NCBI GenBank assembly: GCA_002989075.1
Contig: PSQN01000002.1
Span: forward strand, 1,070,097 to 1,134,096
Reading direction: 5' to 3'
DNA: 64,000 nucleotides
Source: Arthonia radiata
Taxonomy: Eukaryota; Ascomycota; Arthoniomycetes; Arthoniales; Arthoniaceae
This document shows positions 44,172 to 53,333 of the stretch, one piece after another. The notes beneath the pieces are model-generated. The model was given only the letters and a program-made list of their open reading frames with translations, did not search any database and was not told the origin of the DNA. A program made the position numbers and the translations under genes. Numbering within the stretch: position 1 is the stretch's first letter; each line of letters opens with the position of its first letter.

Positions 44172-45569
44172 CTTCGAGATATGGATGTACACTAGCCACA
44201 CACAAGTGGAAGGGTGCGGGGTAAGGCAACCATCCACCTGTGTAGTGGCTTTGCATTGAGATACGCACCTGGCAGCTACCTGTCCCATGCAGTGACGGGG
44301 GCATCAGGAGGGGTTGCTGACAGCGGGTTTGAACACTCATATTAGTAGATTCTCCATCAAAAGGAGGCTTAGTTTGTGAAAAACGGCGACGTTGCCGTGA
44401 ACAGCCAGCAATGCTCGAGGTTCGCATTGGTTGCTCTCAGGTTCGTTATGATGAAATCTTAGACGCCACTTGGGATTCAGCACCGCACCTGGCGGATAAT
44501 TATTCATGTTCTGAGCATTGCGGTCAGGACCGCCAAGTGTCGATCAACTCGTTTCTGGAGACGGGCTCGAGCGATCGCACAACGCGGTAACTTGCGAGCA
44601 CCAATGAGCCTTTTGGCACGCTCAAAGCTCCGGAACCTTCGGAGAATTGACGCAGAGTGATGGTCAGAACTCTGCCCAGGACATTCTGGAACTGCCACAC
44701 TTCCGCAGGGAAGCGTATCAGCTTTTAGAGAAGTTTAAAAAAAACGGTCGACTGTCTGATCACTGTATGGTTTGCTCAGTCTGGAGCTTGATTATCTGAA
44801 AGATTACTTGGCGGCGAACGGCCTGCAGAAGGAACCCGAACAGAGCAAATTTAATCGGTTGCTCGCTGTACCTGTAACGTTATGTTGACAATCAGCTGTT
44901 TGCGAATTCACTGAGTGGTCAACTGGTGGGCCACAACAAACGGCAAAGCGCGTGATGAGACGGCATCAGGGCCGTGGAAAAAGCAGGTTGGCAGTCGAAG
45001 AGTCGAGGTAAGAGTGAGACAAAAATGTAAAATTGAACAGTAGCAACGCGGCGATTTAGGAGCGCTCACGGATTGCCTATAACGGCTAAGCTTGGCATGT
45101 CTAAGAGTAAGGTTTGATGACTCGGCGAGCTCGGGTGCTCGGACCCCGTTGGCACCATTTCCTCCCTCGCTGCTTCAATGGTGGATGGTTGTAAGGCAGC
45201 ATGGGAATGGGTAATGGTGTTCATCATACAGACGCAACTCCATCACAAAGCGCGAAGTGAACGACCAAATACCGTCAGAGCAAAGGTGAGAATCGAAAAA
45301 TGCCTCTGCGCTAGCTCGCGCTCAGACCCCGAAAATTGGGCCGGCGCCCGTGCTCTGATTGGCGGGACCCAGCTCCCCGCGCGTCACAACAAATAGCGAG
45401 CTCCCTCCTCCCTTCTCTCTCTCGCTCGCCAGTCGCACCACCATCCATCGACAACTCCATCCATCGGCCTTCAACCTTTCCAAAGCATCTGCATCACCCT
45501 CAGGCTTCTCGTCAAATCCAAATAGAGCCTCGCAGATCACATCCGCCGTCTCCGCGACTCCAATCGAAG
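44172..45569. promoter_or_regulatory. divergent intergenic region (NLR / secreted protein)
   Basis: About 1.4 kb with no supported gene. The last 200 bases before 45570 are CT-rich (CTCCCTCCTCCCTTCTCTCT near 45402-45421), typical of a fungal promoter and leader. No repeats noted. Confidence 0.4.
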
Positions 45570-45934
45570 ATGGTCAACTTCACCAAGCTGGCGACCCTCG
45601 CCTTTGTCGGCGCCGTGGCTGCGAGCCCGATCGACCGTCTGGATGCGATGCTGGAGAAGCGCCAGTTGAAGTCGTGGGATAACGATGGGTATGCCAATCT
45701 TATCGCGAAGTTGACGCGCATGGATGATTGCTGATTCCAATGATTAGATCCACCCGCTGGCCCTCCGTCCAAACCTGCTACGACGCCCTCTGCCGCGGCG
45801 GCGAAAAGCAATACGTCTCCCGCTGCCACTCCATCACCCAATGCGGCAAGGGCACAGGCGGGTGTGCGGAGTGGTACTGCGCTCGCATTGAGACGACCAA
45901 ATATGTCAATCAGACTCTTCCGGTTGTGCCGTAG
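45570..45934 (+). CDS. small secreted cysteine-rich protein
   Basis: Two exons: 45570-45688 and 45748-45934 (59-nt intron GTATGC..TTAG); 101 residues. A clear signal peptide opens it (MVNFTKLATLAFVGAVAAS, cleavage near residue 19). A short propeptide ends in a Kex2-type KR (LDAMLEKR). The mature part of about 70 residues has six Cys in C-x4-C ... C-x5-C ... C-x4-C spacing (TCYDALC, RCHSITQC, GCAEWYC), consistent with three disulphides. I recognise no family. Size, signal peptide, Kex2 site and even Cys number are typical of fungal secreted effectors or antimicrobial-like proteins, but that is inference. It lies between the intact NLR (divergent) and the tandem gene array. Confidence 0.75.
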
Positions 45935-46483
45935 ATGGATTCAGCGCAGGATGCAATGGCCGGTGTGCCTAGATGAAGGAGTGAAGAGGCTGGTGTAGAT
46001 TTGGGGGTGGCTCATATCAATTGTTGGAAAGACTCCGGTGCGACATTCTACACGTGCTGAGGACATCCGGGCGGGCTTATTTCAAGATTCTCTGTGTATT
46101 TCCAGATACCATGGAGCTCGCTGAGGGCCTTTTCTTACTATTGCTGCTTTTTTCGTAGTGGCGAGTTGAGCTGCGTCTTCTAGGATTTGTTGCGCTCCAT
46201 TCTCTGCTTATCTTTTTCATACTGCCGACACTGCTCCAGAGGACGTCAAAAGAATCAACCATCGAGGTCAACTACAGACTGCCATACAAAAGGCTTGTTA
46301 CGGCAAGTACACAGAAGATCAACAGAAGTCAGCAGTTTCTGAGCTGTGTGTCCACATGGCCACAAGCCTGGTCTACGTCCATGCCCGTTGACAATAGAGT
46401 GCGACCCGAACGATCACATCCATTTCCACCATCCTCGCGTAAGTGCCAGCCGCCGACAGTTCGCCGTGCCTCAGCCTACTCTG
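45935..46483. other. intergenic before the tandem array
   Basis: About 550 bases between the secreted-protein gene and array copy A. Nothing recognised. Confidence 0.4.
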
Positions 46484-46860
46484 TCAATCTGCGCGCTTTC
46501 CTTCTGTAGACGAGTCAGGTTTCTGTGAACGCGCTGAGTGAGACAAAAACAACTTCTCTGGCCATATTGTGGATGATCGCATCACTTACCGCGAACATCA
46601 AATGGTGCTGGTGTTCTAGCCCAGGGTATCTCGCCTCTTGCTTCTTTGCAATACTCTGGGTCGCCACCGAGCCAGAGCCATTCCGTGGACCATTGTAACA
46701 ACTTCTGAGAATGCCAGTTAAGATGCTTCCGATGAAACTCCTGTTTCGCATCGTCACCCTTCTCAATGGCCGCTTTCTCCTCGCCAAGGTGGTAATTATG
46801 CTTCTTGCTATAGTGGCTTCGCTGGTCCCATGCCTTTTTCTTCCAGGGACCCTCAGACAC
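46484..46860 (-). pseudogene. tandem small-gene family, copy A (broken)
   Basis: Relic of the two-exon family. Homologous exon 1 is 46590-46860 and exon 2 46484-46522 (KPDSSTEGKRAD), with a GTAAGT..ACAG intron. Family sequence: SEGPWKKKAWDQRSHYSKKH ... LLQWSTEWLWLGGDPEY, then in the next frame AKKQEARYPGLEHQHHLMFA. Two lesions: the start codon is GTG (46858-46860) where copy B has ATG, with no in-frame ATG upstream; and one extra T near 46650 breaks the frame inside the conserved D-P-x-Y-A motif. Beyond the break the frame still ends in the family's QHHLMF and a good donor. Confidence 0.65.
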
Positions 46861-47309
46861 ATTTGATAAGCAACAATGCCGATGTGGTTTTCAGTGTTCG
46901 TAAGACAATAGCAAAAGTTTATCGACTCGGCATGAAGCACATTGCTTGTAGGCTACGATAAATACGCTAATCGAAGTATTGCACGCAACACGCTGTCCTC
47001 CTTTGCATCCGAACCATCCGAGCATCTCGCAACATGAGACTGCATCCGCCAAAGCTGGTCAGCACCACAAGCTGGGAGTCTCACGCGGACGCGCACCGAG
47101 TAGAGTGCCGACCCGCCTGGCTCTGCGCCCATGCCCAAACCATCCCGTACAAGCCTGACTCACACTTGTTCCAACTTCTTTGACGAAAACAGGAAGTGTC
47201 GAAACCCCGGCAGCCGAGGGGTGTGCAACCTGGTTATCTTTCTAGAAACGTCCAGCTGGTTGCGCGTCGGTACTCGACTCTACTCCTAGTATAGAGCTGT
47301 CGTCGTATA

Positions 47310-47679
47310 GCTCTTGCGTAGCAACGGGGTTGATAGCGCCACACCCGAACATTACTAGGACCACACCCACACGTGACTGTCAATACACAAGTTCTGTCAG
47401 TAGTTTGAGTGCTACTAAGAACAAACGCAATCTTTGCCAGTAAGTACTTTACGTTGCCCCTTCCCCTAGAGGGCAAGTATGTCTTATAAAACGTGGGTCG
47501 AGCGCGAACCTAGGCGGGGCCCGCAAGAAGGTCCTTCTATAGCGTAGCGAAGGAAAGGGTACGTGCAGGAGGACCTAGCTGACCGTAAGGGCCGGGTGGT
47601 ACGGAGCATCTTGCAGTGCCAAAAAGGGTGTGGCCCCAGTAACTTGGGCGTGTAGCACTATCAACTCCAGCGTAGAAGC
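47310..47679. repeat. imperfect inverted repeat, possible small foldback element
   Basis: The minus strand of 47310-47381 and the plus strand of 47611-47679 match over about 70 bases: GGTGTGGTCCTAGTAAT / GGTGTGGCCCCAGTAAC, then GGCGCTATCAACCCC / TAGCACTATCAACTCC. Differences are mostly transitions. The arms enclose about 230 bases. This could be a MITE-like or foldback element, or two inverted copies of a relic. The surrounding stretch 46861-47951 holds no gene. Confidence 0.45.
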
Positions 47680-47951
47680 AATGTGATTTGTTTTCCATAT
47701 TGGGTCTAGCGTTATTTACATACTGATTTGCGCGTTCTTTCTTCTGGATATCAGCTTGTGAGGGTTCGGCTGTCATCCGCTGGCCTACACAGAATCAATG
47801 CTTTATTCAGATAAGGTTTCGTGCCATTTTAATAATGTCACTTGCACACTAGATTGCAGCGCCCAGACCACCGCACGAACACGAACAGCGGACAGACCAC
47901 ATCCCTCTGCCGACTTCACCTGGTCTCCGCTTCCTCCGCCATGATCTATTC

Positions 47952-48352
47952 CTCATCCCCCTCCGGATCCATAAACTGAAACGACCTCTTCTTCATAGGG
48001 GGGTGCGGTCTCTACACCTCCTCGCCAGCCAACATACCCGACCGATTCCACGGAAACTTCCGCTACTTACTGGAAACATCAAATGCTGCTGGCTATTAGT
48101 GCTATAATATCTTGCCTCCTCCCTAGCCGCGTGTCCATCGTGATCTGACCTAAGGGCCACGCGCACTCTGCCCCAAAACTGCATCTCCTCAAAATGGTAA
48201 TCACCCTTCTCGTCGTACCACCCTTTCTTCGCTTTCTTCGCTTCGTCGACCCCCTCATGAGCCGCTTCCCACTTGCCAAGGTAGCAGTCGTGCTCTCTCC
48301 TATGGTAATTGAATAATTCCGTCACCTTTTTTGCCCAGGGGCCTCCAGACAT
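47952..48352 (-). CDS. tandem small-gene family, copy B (intact)
   Basis: Exon 1 48071-48352 (94 codons from ATG), intron 48012-48070 (GTAAGT..GTAG, 59 nt), exon 2 47952-48011; 113 residues. Exon 1 runs MSGGPWAKKVTELFNYHRRE ... FEEMQFWGRV ... REEARYYSTNSQQHLMFP; exon 2 starts RPHPP, as in copies C-E. The protein is rich in Lys, Glu, His, Tyr and Trp and predicted mostly helical, with no signal peptide or membrane segment. I do not recognise the family. In a second frame exon 2 reads TPPMKKRSFQFMDPEGDEE before a stop, so the exact 3' splice phase is not certain. It has a start, no internal stop and good splice sites, so I call it intact. Confidence 0.65.
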
Positions 48353-48625
48353 GGCTAGGTTCGTAGATCGTTGCTGTAACGTCGAGGTATGTTAGTTGAT
48401 AAATTGTCCGATGACGTGGAGTGGCAACTGCAATGTAATTGGTAAAACAGCTCTACATATCAGATGTGCTGAAGAAAACCAGCTGTCCCCCCCAACCGCG
48501 CAATGTGGCGCTCCAAAAATAGCTCGCAGAATGTGCTGAATGCACTTCGAGAATATGGATGTAATTTCTTTGGCACATTTCGCGATAGGGGACGGGCCCT
48601 TGGGCTGGCTGCAGACAGTAGGCTA

Positions 48626-49061
48626 TAGGTCTCTACCTACATTAATCGGGTTTCTTTGCTTCCTGTCTCACCTTCCTAGGCGGATGCGGTCGCTACAACC
48701 TCCCTGTCAGCTGGAAACACGCGACCATGCAGGAAACCCTACTCACGGGGAACATCAAATGGTGCTGATGCTTATAGCTGCAATATCTTTCTTCCTCCCT
48801 AGCCGCATATTCTGGGTCCCGGAAGAGTTCGTCGGACTCTACAGACCAATGCATCATCTCGTCTCCGTGATAGTGGCACTGCTTCTTATGGAGGTCCTTT
48901 TTGGCCTCGCCTTATACGCCCTGCTTATCGGCTGCTTGCCATTTTCTGAAGTAGTGATGCATCTCACCCTTGTGGTAGCCGGTTAGTTCCTCTACCTTGG
49001 TCGCCCAGATGCCGCCCGGTTTGGACCCCGCTGGAGCGCGCATTTGCATTGGTTGTGACAT
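48626..49061 (-). pseudogene. tandem small-gene family, copy E (nonsense)
   Basis: Exon 1 48747-49061 from an ATG: GGIWATKVEELTGYHKGEMH, FRKWQAADKQGV, stop, GEAKKDLHKKQ, HYHGDEMMHWSVESDELFRD, PEYAAREEERY, HQHHLMFP. It is followed by a GTGAGT donor and, after GTAG at 48693-48694, exon 2 starting RPHPPRKVRQEQ and closing at a TAG near 48626. The only lesion is TAA at 48912-48914 (codon 50). Everything after the stop is still strongly conserved, so the loss is recent or the stop is a polymorphism. The plus-strand open frame over the same interval is an antisense shadow. Confidence 0.7.
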
Positions 49062-49782
49062 GCTGATTGCTGACGACAATGAGCGATTCGATGAGATGTG
49101 CTTGAACGGATTTTCCGTGAGGCAAGAACGAGAAGCATATTGGAATTGCTGGGGAAGACACGTTTCCCTCTTTTTCAGCTCTCAACACTGACAGCCGAAA
49201 TGGCTCGCGGAATGCTCTGTATGTAATCTGGGAAACGGAATCGAATGTTTGGGCGAATTCTCCGATAGGGAGACGGTTACGCTTGGAGCGCCTTGCTGTC
49301 ATGCGTGCTGCAAGAATTTGTTGTCGTTGGATCAGTTCAATTCATGTGCAATTAGATGCTTTGCAAATGTGTCGCCACAAGGGCCTTGGACTTTCTGCTG
49401 CCTCTTTGACTTGCGCTACCAGTAACCCTCGGAACTCATATCGACGGCAGCTCAAAGGAAACGCTTGAGGAACGAAGTCTTCCCGGTGTACAGATATTTT
49501 TATTAGGCGTGCTGCATAGTATTCGGCGAACAAGGGAGCCTTCATGCCAGAGATCTTGCTTGCGCTCGACCCTTGCAAGCAACATTCCGGCTCTTCGCTG
49601 ATCGCCTAGTCAACGGCCTCTTGTTCTTTATGCTAGCGAGAATCCCCTGCCTCTGCGACTCTCACCGCGATGGAGCCTGGAAATTAATCCATAGGTAACA
49701 TGAGGCATGGTGGCTCTGTTGATCGTCAGGTATCAGCATCTCTAATAACGACGCAAGCCAGATTACCTGATTACTGGGAGCC

Positions 49783-50189
49783 TCAACGGATCTCGGCATT
49801 CGCATCATTCCTACCAGCTTTGGGGGGCCGCTCCGGCCTCTACGAATTCGTTGTAAGTTAAGTCTCTTACGTCAGTGAGGCGTGTCTGTATCACTACTTA
49901 CTTTGAACATCTTTTCATGCTGGTAACCTTCATTGTGGTATTTCGCTTCTTGTGTATACGCATACCCCCGATCTTTCTGAAGCTCGTCGGTCTGTCTTGC
50001 CCAAAACACTAGCTCGCCTGCGTGGTGATCCTCCACTTTTCTATGTTCGTCACTTCTCGCCTTCTCGCCCCGTTCTTGGGCTAGTTTGGCTTTCCCATGG
50101 TACTTCAGCATCTTTCGCTGGTGTAGTTTCAGCAAGTCCTTCACTTTCGCCACCCATGGGCCCGAAAGGTGAGGCGCGCTTGAACCCAT
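49783..50189 (-). CDS. tandem small-gene family, copy C (intact)
   Basis: Exon 1 49902-50189, intron 49840-49901 (GTAAGT..GTAG, 62 nt), exon 2 49783-49839; 114 residues. Exon 1: MGSSAPHLSGPWVAKVKDLL, KLHQRKMLKYHGKAKLAQER, VEDHHAGELVFWARQTDELQ, YAYTQEAKYHNEGYQHEKMF; exon 2: RPERPPKAGRNDANAEIR. It is the cleanest family member: ATG, no stop, consensus splice sites. Highly charged, helical, no signal or membrane segment. About 130 bases upstream starts the conserved block also found before copies D, F and G. Function unknown. Confidence 0.7.
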
Positions 50190-50320
50190 TCTGAAGCTCA
50201 GAGCTTTTGTCAAATGAAAGCGTGAGCTGATCTTCAATATTGCAGATGTCTCGTATAGCGAGACCAGGACGTCTCTCAACAAGTTATCTTTGCTCCTTCC
50301 TTAAGTCTAGCTATACCAAC

Positions 50321-50480
50321 GCACATAGGTGACACGTTGACGTTTCCTGTAATGTCTGATTTGGGGCATATTATCGAGCCTTCTCAGGCCAGCAACACAG
50401 CACCTAGCCTAATACAGACCTGTCTGCGTCGTGTAATGGCGCTCTTTTGTTATTCTTAGCAGCATTAGATAAGTTTCAAA
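50321..50480 (-). promoter_or_regulatory. conserved upstream block of copy C
   Basis: A roughly 130-160 base block, upstream of copy C on its coding strand, that recurs before copies D, F and G. On the plus strand it contains GGTGACACGTTGACGTTTCC, ATTATCGAGCCTTCTC, ATACAGACCTGTCTGCG and TGGCGCTCTTTTG. Conservation upstream of four genes points to a duplicated promoter. Confidence 0.5.
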
Positions 50481-50800
50481 TCGCTGCAGCATTTTGACGC
50501 ACGCCGACTTGAGTTAGTCATTTGTAATACTGCCCTGCACACCGAGGGATGTTGTTGTTGTTCACATTCTTGTTATTTTTTAGTTGCTGTGTCTTGGATC
50601 GTCTCTGAAGATAAGGTAAATTCTCAGAGGTCACACTTCAGCCTATAATGCTCTATAACACAGTTTGCATGGCCAATTCTCAGCGTCTCTGTTTACGATG
50701 CGGCCGCACGACTAGATCTCTACGGATCTCGACGCGTCTTTGCATTCACATCGTCATTTGATGGGTTTGGGTGGTGGGTCTGGTCTCTGTAAGTATTTTG

Positions 50801-51122
50801 TTAGCCAGTTTTACTACTTAAGTCTCTCGTATCCGCAACCTTTATAGTAGACATCTCCTCATAGCGGTATTTCTTCTCGTGGAACTTTTCCTTTTGCCGA
50901 TATGCGTATGCTGGATCCTTCGAGAGCTTGTCGGTCTCTCTCGCCCAATGCATCATCTCGTCTCCATGGTGATCAACATGTTTTTCATATTCATCTCTTG
51001 ATGCCAAGTCGCCTCCGTCCTCGGCTGCTCCGTATCGTTTACCGTATTTTTTTCATCTTCCGAGTATGGAGGTCCAATAGGTCTCTGACCTTTGCCACCC
51101 AAGGGCCTGAAAGGTGATGCAT
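50801..51122 (-). pseudogene. tandem small-gene family, copy D (homopolymer frameshift)
   Basis: Starts at ATG 51120-51122: MHHLSGPWVAKVRDLLDLHT, RKMKK, then the frame shifts. From the next frame: YGKRYGAAEDGGDLASRDEY, EKHVDHHGDEMMHWARETDK, LSKDPAYAYRQKEKFHEKKY. The break falls in a run of seven A on the coding strand (plus-strand T 51047-51053); six would keep the frame. It may be a real mutation or a homopolymer error. The usual donor after the M-F motif is altered here (MSTIK then GTTGCG), but an acceptor TTACAG and an RPDPPPKP-like exon 2 are still visible near 50780-50790. Confidence 0.65.
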
Positions 51123-51276
51123 GGTTGTGTTCAAGATATCAGTTGATCTCTCAGAGACTGCTAGCCAAAGAAAGCTGATCCCCTTCAGAGTGGTGTGGAA
51201 GATGTGTCGGGTAGGGAGCCTCATGCCTCTTTCAAGATATTGTCCAAGGAATGTGTTTTCAAGTGCGACGGAAGCT

Positions 51277-51425
51277 ACGTACAGAGGTGACACGCTGGCA
51301 TTTCCTACTGTGTTTGATTTGAGGCCTATGATCGAGCCTTTCCAGAACAACAACACGGCACTTTGCCTAATCCAAACCTTTCTGCGATGATCTGGTTTTG
51401 TCATTGCTTGCAGCGCTAAACAAAA
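51277..51425 (-). promoter_or_regulatory. conserved upstream block of copy D
   Basis: Second copy of the upstream block: GGTGACACGCTGGCATTTCC, ATGATCGAGCCTTTCC, CCAAACCTTTCTGCGATGA on the plus strand, ending near CTTGCAGCGCTAAA. Confidence 0.5.
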
Positions 51426-51990
51426 TTGGGCTTGCGCGCCAGCCCGACGGGGAATGTTTATTCCCTTGCGTACTCGACGTACGAGGCACGTCATGATCAC
51501 TGCGAACGAATCTCTGCACTTGCTTCAGCACTCGTCGGATCTGAAAGCTGTTTCTAGTCTCTAAATTGCATCGATTAGGTCGCAAGCCTAGTTCGTGGTC
51601 ATCTTCGTTGACGTAGTCGCGAGTCCCAGTGACAAAGATTCATAAAGCCCTTGCCTGTTGAACCAGAGTTCGTTTTATCAAGCCACGCCCATGCCCAAAT
51701 GGCCTGCTGTCAATCAGTTATAATAATTTTTTGTGAGTCAGTCCCGATGAGTTGTGGAACATTGCACAAACTAATGCAAGGTGTGAATGTAATTAGGCAG
51801 ACTTAGCAAGAAATTTGTAGTGCAATAATACTCATTGTTGACCGACTAATGCTGTCTTCGTATCGTTATAATGGTGCCTGGACATAGTACAGAGATCGTC
51901 GAGAGTTGATGCAGCTTTTTGAGTTAGACTGGCCTGCATTGATATCAGACAGGCCAGTCCGGCGATGACTGCTACAATATAAGCCAATCT

Positions 51991-52488
51991 TCAATCAAGT
52001 CTTTGGGGTTTGGTTCGGCTTAGGTGAATCCCCGTGATGGACCGCCACTGAGCGTCCTCTTCAGGCAGCAGAGATTGCCCGCATTGGGAACAAAATTTGG
52101 TGAGCACGACGTTTGCGGGTTCTGGTGGAGGCTCGTCCTCGGTGGACAATTCGTATGTGAAGTCTTCAGCTCACTTCCGGTACAGCCCATCACTCACGTT
52201 CCACATCCGATAATGATGGTACCCCGCCTCTTTGTACCTTCCCTCTTCTTGTTTCCGAGTATTCGGGTGTTCCAAGGGATGTTGGTGCTCTCACTTCTAC
52301 CAGCGCCAGTCTCTTGCGTGATGCTCAGCTAGGGCGCGATACTGGCTACTTGTCGTCGTGTCGCTCTTCTCCTCAGCTGTCTCCTTTTTCTCGAGAATCT
52401 CCAATGCCTTAGATTTCTCTTGCTGCATTGACCCTTTTTTTTTTGCCACCCATAGGCCCGAGTAGGGGTCGTCGGGTGAACAGTCCAT
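51991..52488 (-). pseudogene. tandem small-gene family, copy F (three stops)
   Basis: One continuous frame of 166 codons from ATG 52486-52488 to TGA 51991-51993, interrupted by TAG (52297-52299), TGA (52291-52293) and TGA (52171-52173). It begins SGLWVAKKKGSMQQEKS, continues RALAEHHARDWRW, then EEGRYKEAGYHHYRMWN, matching the family frame. After the last stop it encodes EDFTYELSTEDEPPPEPANV and KFCSQCGQSLLPEEDAQW. The C-x-x-C there looks like half of a zinc ribbon; no second pair is seen. A GTAGAA donor at the first TAG could remove some stops by splicing, but I could not find a phase-consistent alternative. Confidence 0.55.
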
Positions 52489-52621
52489 TGTCGGGTCTCG
52501 AGCTTTCTATCAGCGACGAATGGCTAGTCTTGAGCATTACCGGAACATCGCATGCTCATGACACGACTTACATGTCTATTGAGATCTTACGTGGCAACAC
52601 GTGCCCCTACTTACCTACTTC

Positions 52622-52752
52622 GGCACATAGATGACACGTTAACAGTTCCTAACAAGTCCGCTTTCAGGCCCATTATCGAGCCTTCTTGGCCCGATACAAA
52701 CCTTTATGCGACGACTCGATTGTGCTCTTGTTAGCAGCATGATTCATTAAAT
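52622..52752 (-). promoter_or_regulatory. conserved upstream block of copy F
   Basis: Third copy of the upstream block: GATGACACGTTAACAGTTCC, ATTATCGAGCCTTCTTGG, ATACAAACCTTTATGCGACG, TTGTTAGCAGCATGATTCAT on the plus strand. Confidence 0.5.
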
Positions 52753-52780
52753 AATCAAGTTCCACTCGCGTGGAGGCCAA

Positions 52781-53333
52781 TTAAAGGCCGTCTGCTGCGC
52801 TGCTTCTCCATCCACAGCAGTCCGGCTGGGACACATATTTCACATCCGCCGTGTGCCTCTCGTACGTCTCGTCCGGGCGCTCCCTCAACTCGCGCAGTAT
52901 TTCCGCGCTCTCTTCTCGGTGTACCCTCGAATTCTTCTATACAATCATGTGATCAGCTGAGTAGCCAAAGCCCAGGTCTGAAGACCCAAGCACTTACGAA
53001 AGGCATCTGGGTATGATCTCGTTCGTGCATCTCATACCGCTTCTCGCGCTCTTCCGCATACGCTCGCTTCTTCATTAACTCTCGTTCCCGGTTGAGATCT
53101 GCCAGCCTAGCTACATGATGATTCCACAGCGCAGAGTAGAAGACGACGCTCGTATCGTGACGGTTTGTTGGGGGCTGTGGGTGCTGTTCCCATCCATGGT
53201 CGCGGTTGCGCTCGTTATACTCGTTATACTCGTGCAGCTCATTGATGGCCTTTGAGTGTTGTTGCCACGCATGCTTGTGGTTGCGTTCGTGATGCTCGTG
53301 CAGCTCTTCGAGCTTTTTGGCCCAGGTGGTCAA
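52781..53333 (-). pseudogene. tandem small-gene family, divergent copy G (no ATG)
   Basis: Exon 1 52998 to about 53333, intron 52937-52997 (GTAAGT..ATAG, 61 nt), exon 2 52781-52936 (51 residues). Exon 1: TTWAKKLEELHEHHERNHKH, then repeats of LHEYNEYNERNRDHGWEQH type, LWNHHVARLADLNRERELMK and HERDHTQMPF; exon 2: HREESAEILRELRERPDETY and a C-terminal PDCCGW. The intron position and phase match the rest of the family. The frame is open but its first codons are TGA, CCA, TCA, AGC, TTG: no ATG is available, and the sequence aligned with the ATG of copy D is ATC. It could be a pseudogene, or start in an upstream exon I did not find. Confidence 0.5.

Noticed and set aside
46515-46940. 141-codon minus-strand frame starting MLHAESINFCYC
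   Set aside because: Only its last part (QHHLMF) matches the array family; the rest is the wrong frame of copy A.
47234-47776. Possible retrotransposon coding relic on the minus strand
   Set aside because: Frames are short and no protease, RT or integrase motif is visible; only the inverted repeat could be supported.
48540-48986. Plus-strand open frame with hydrophobic stretches
   Set aside because: Antisense of array copy E, whose minus-strand frame matches four relatives.
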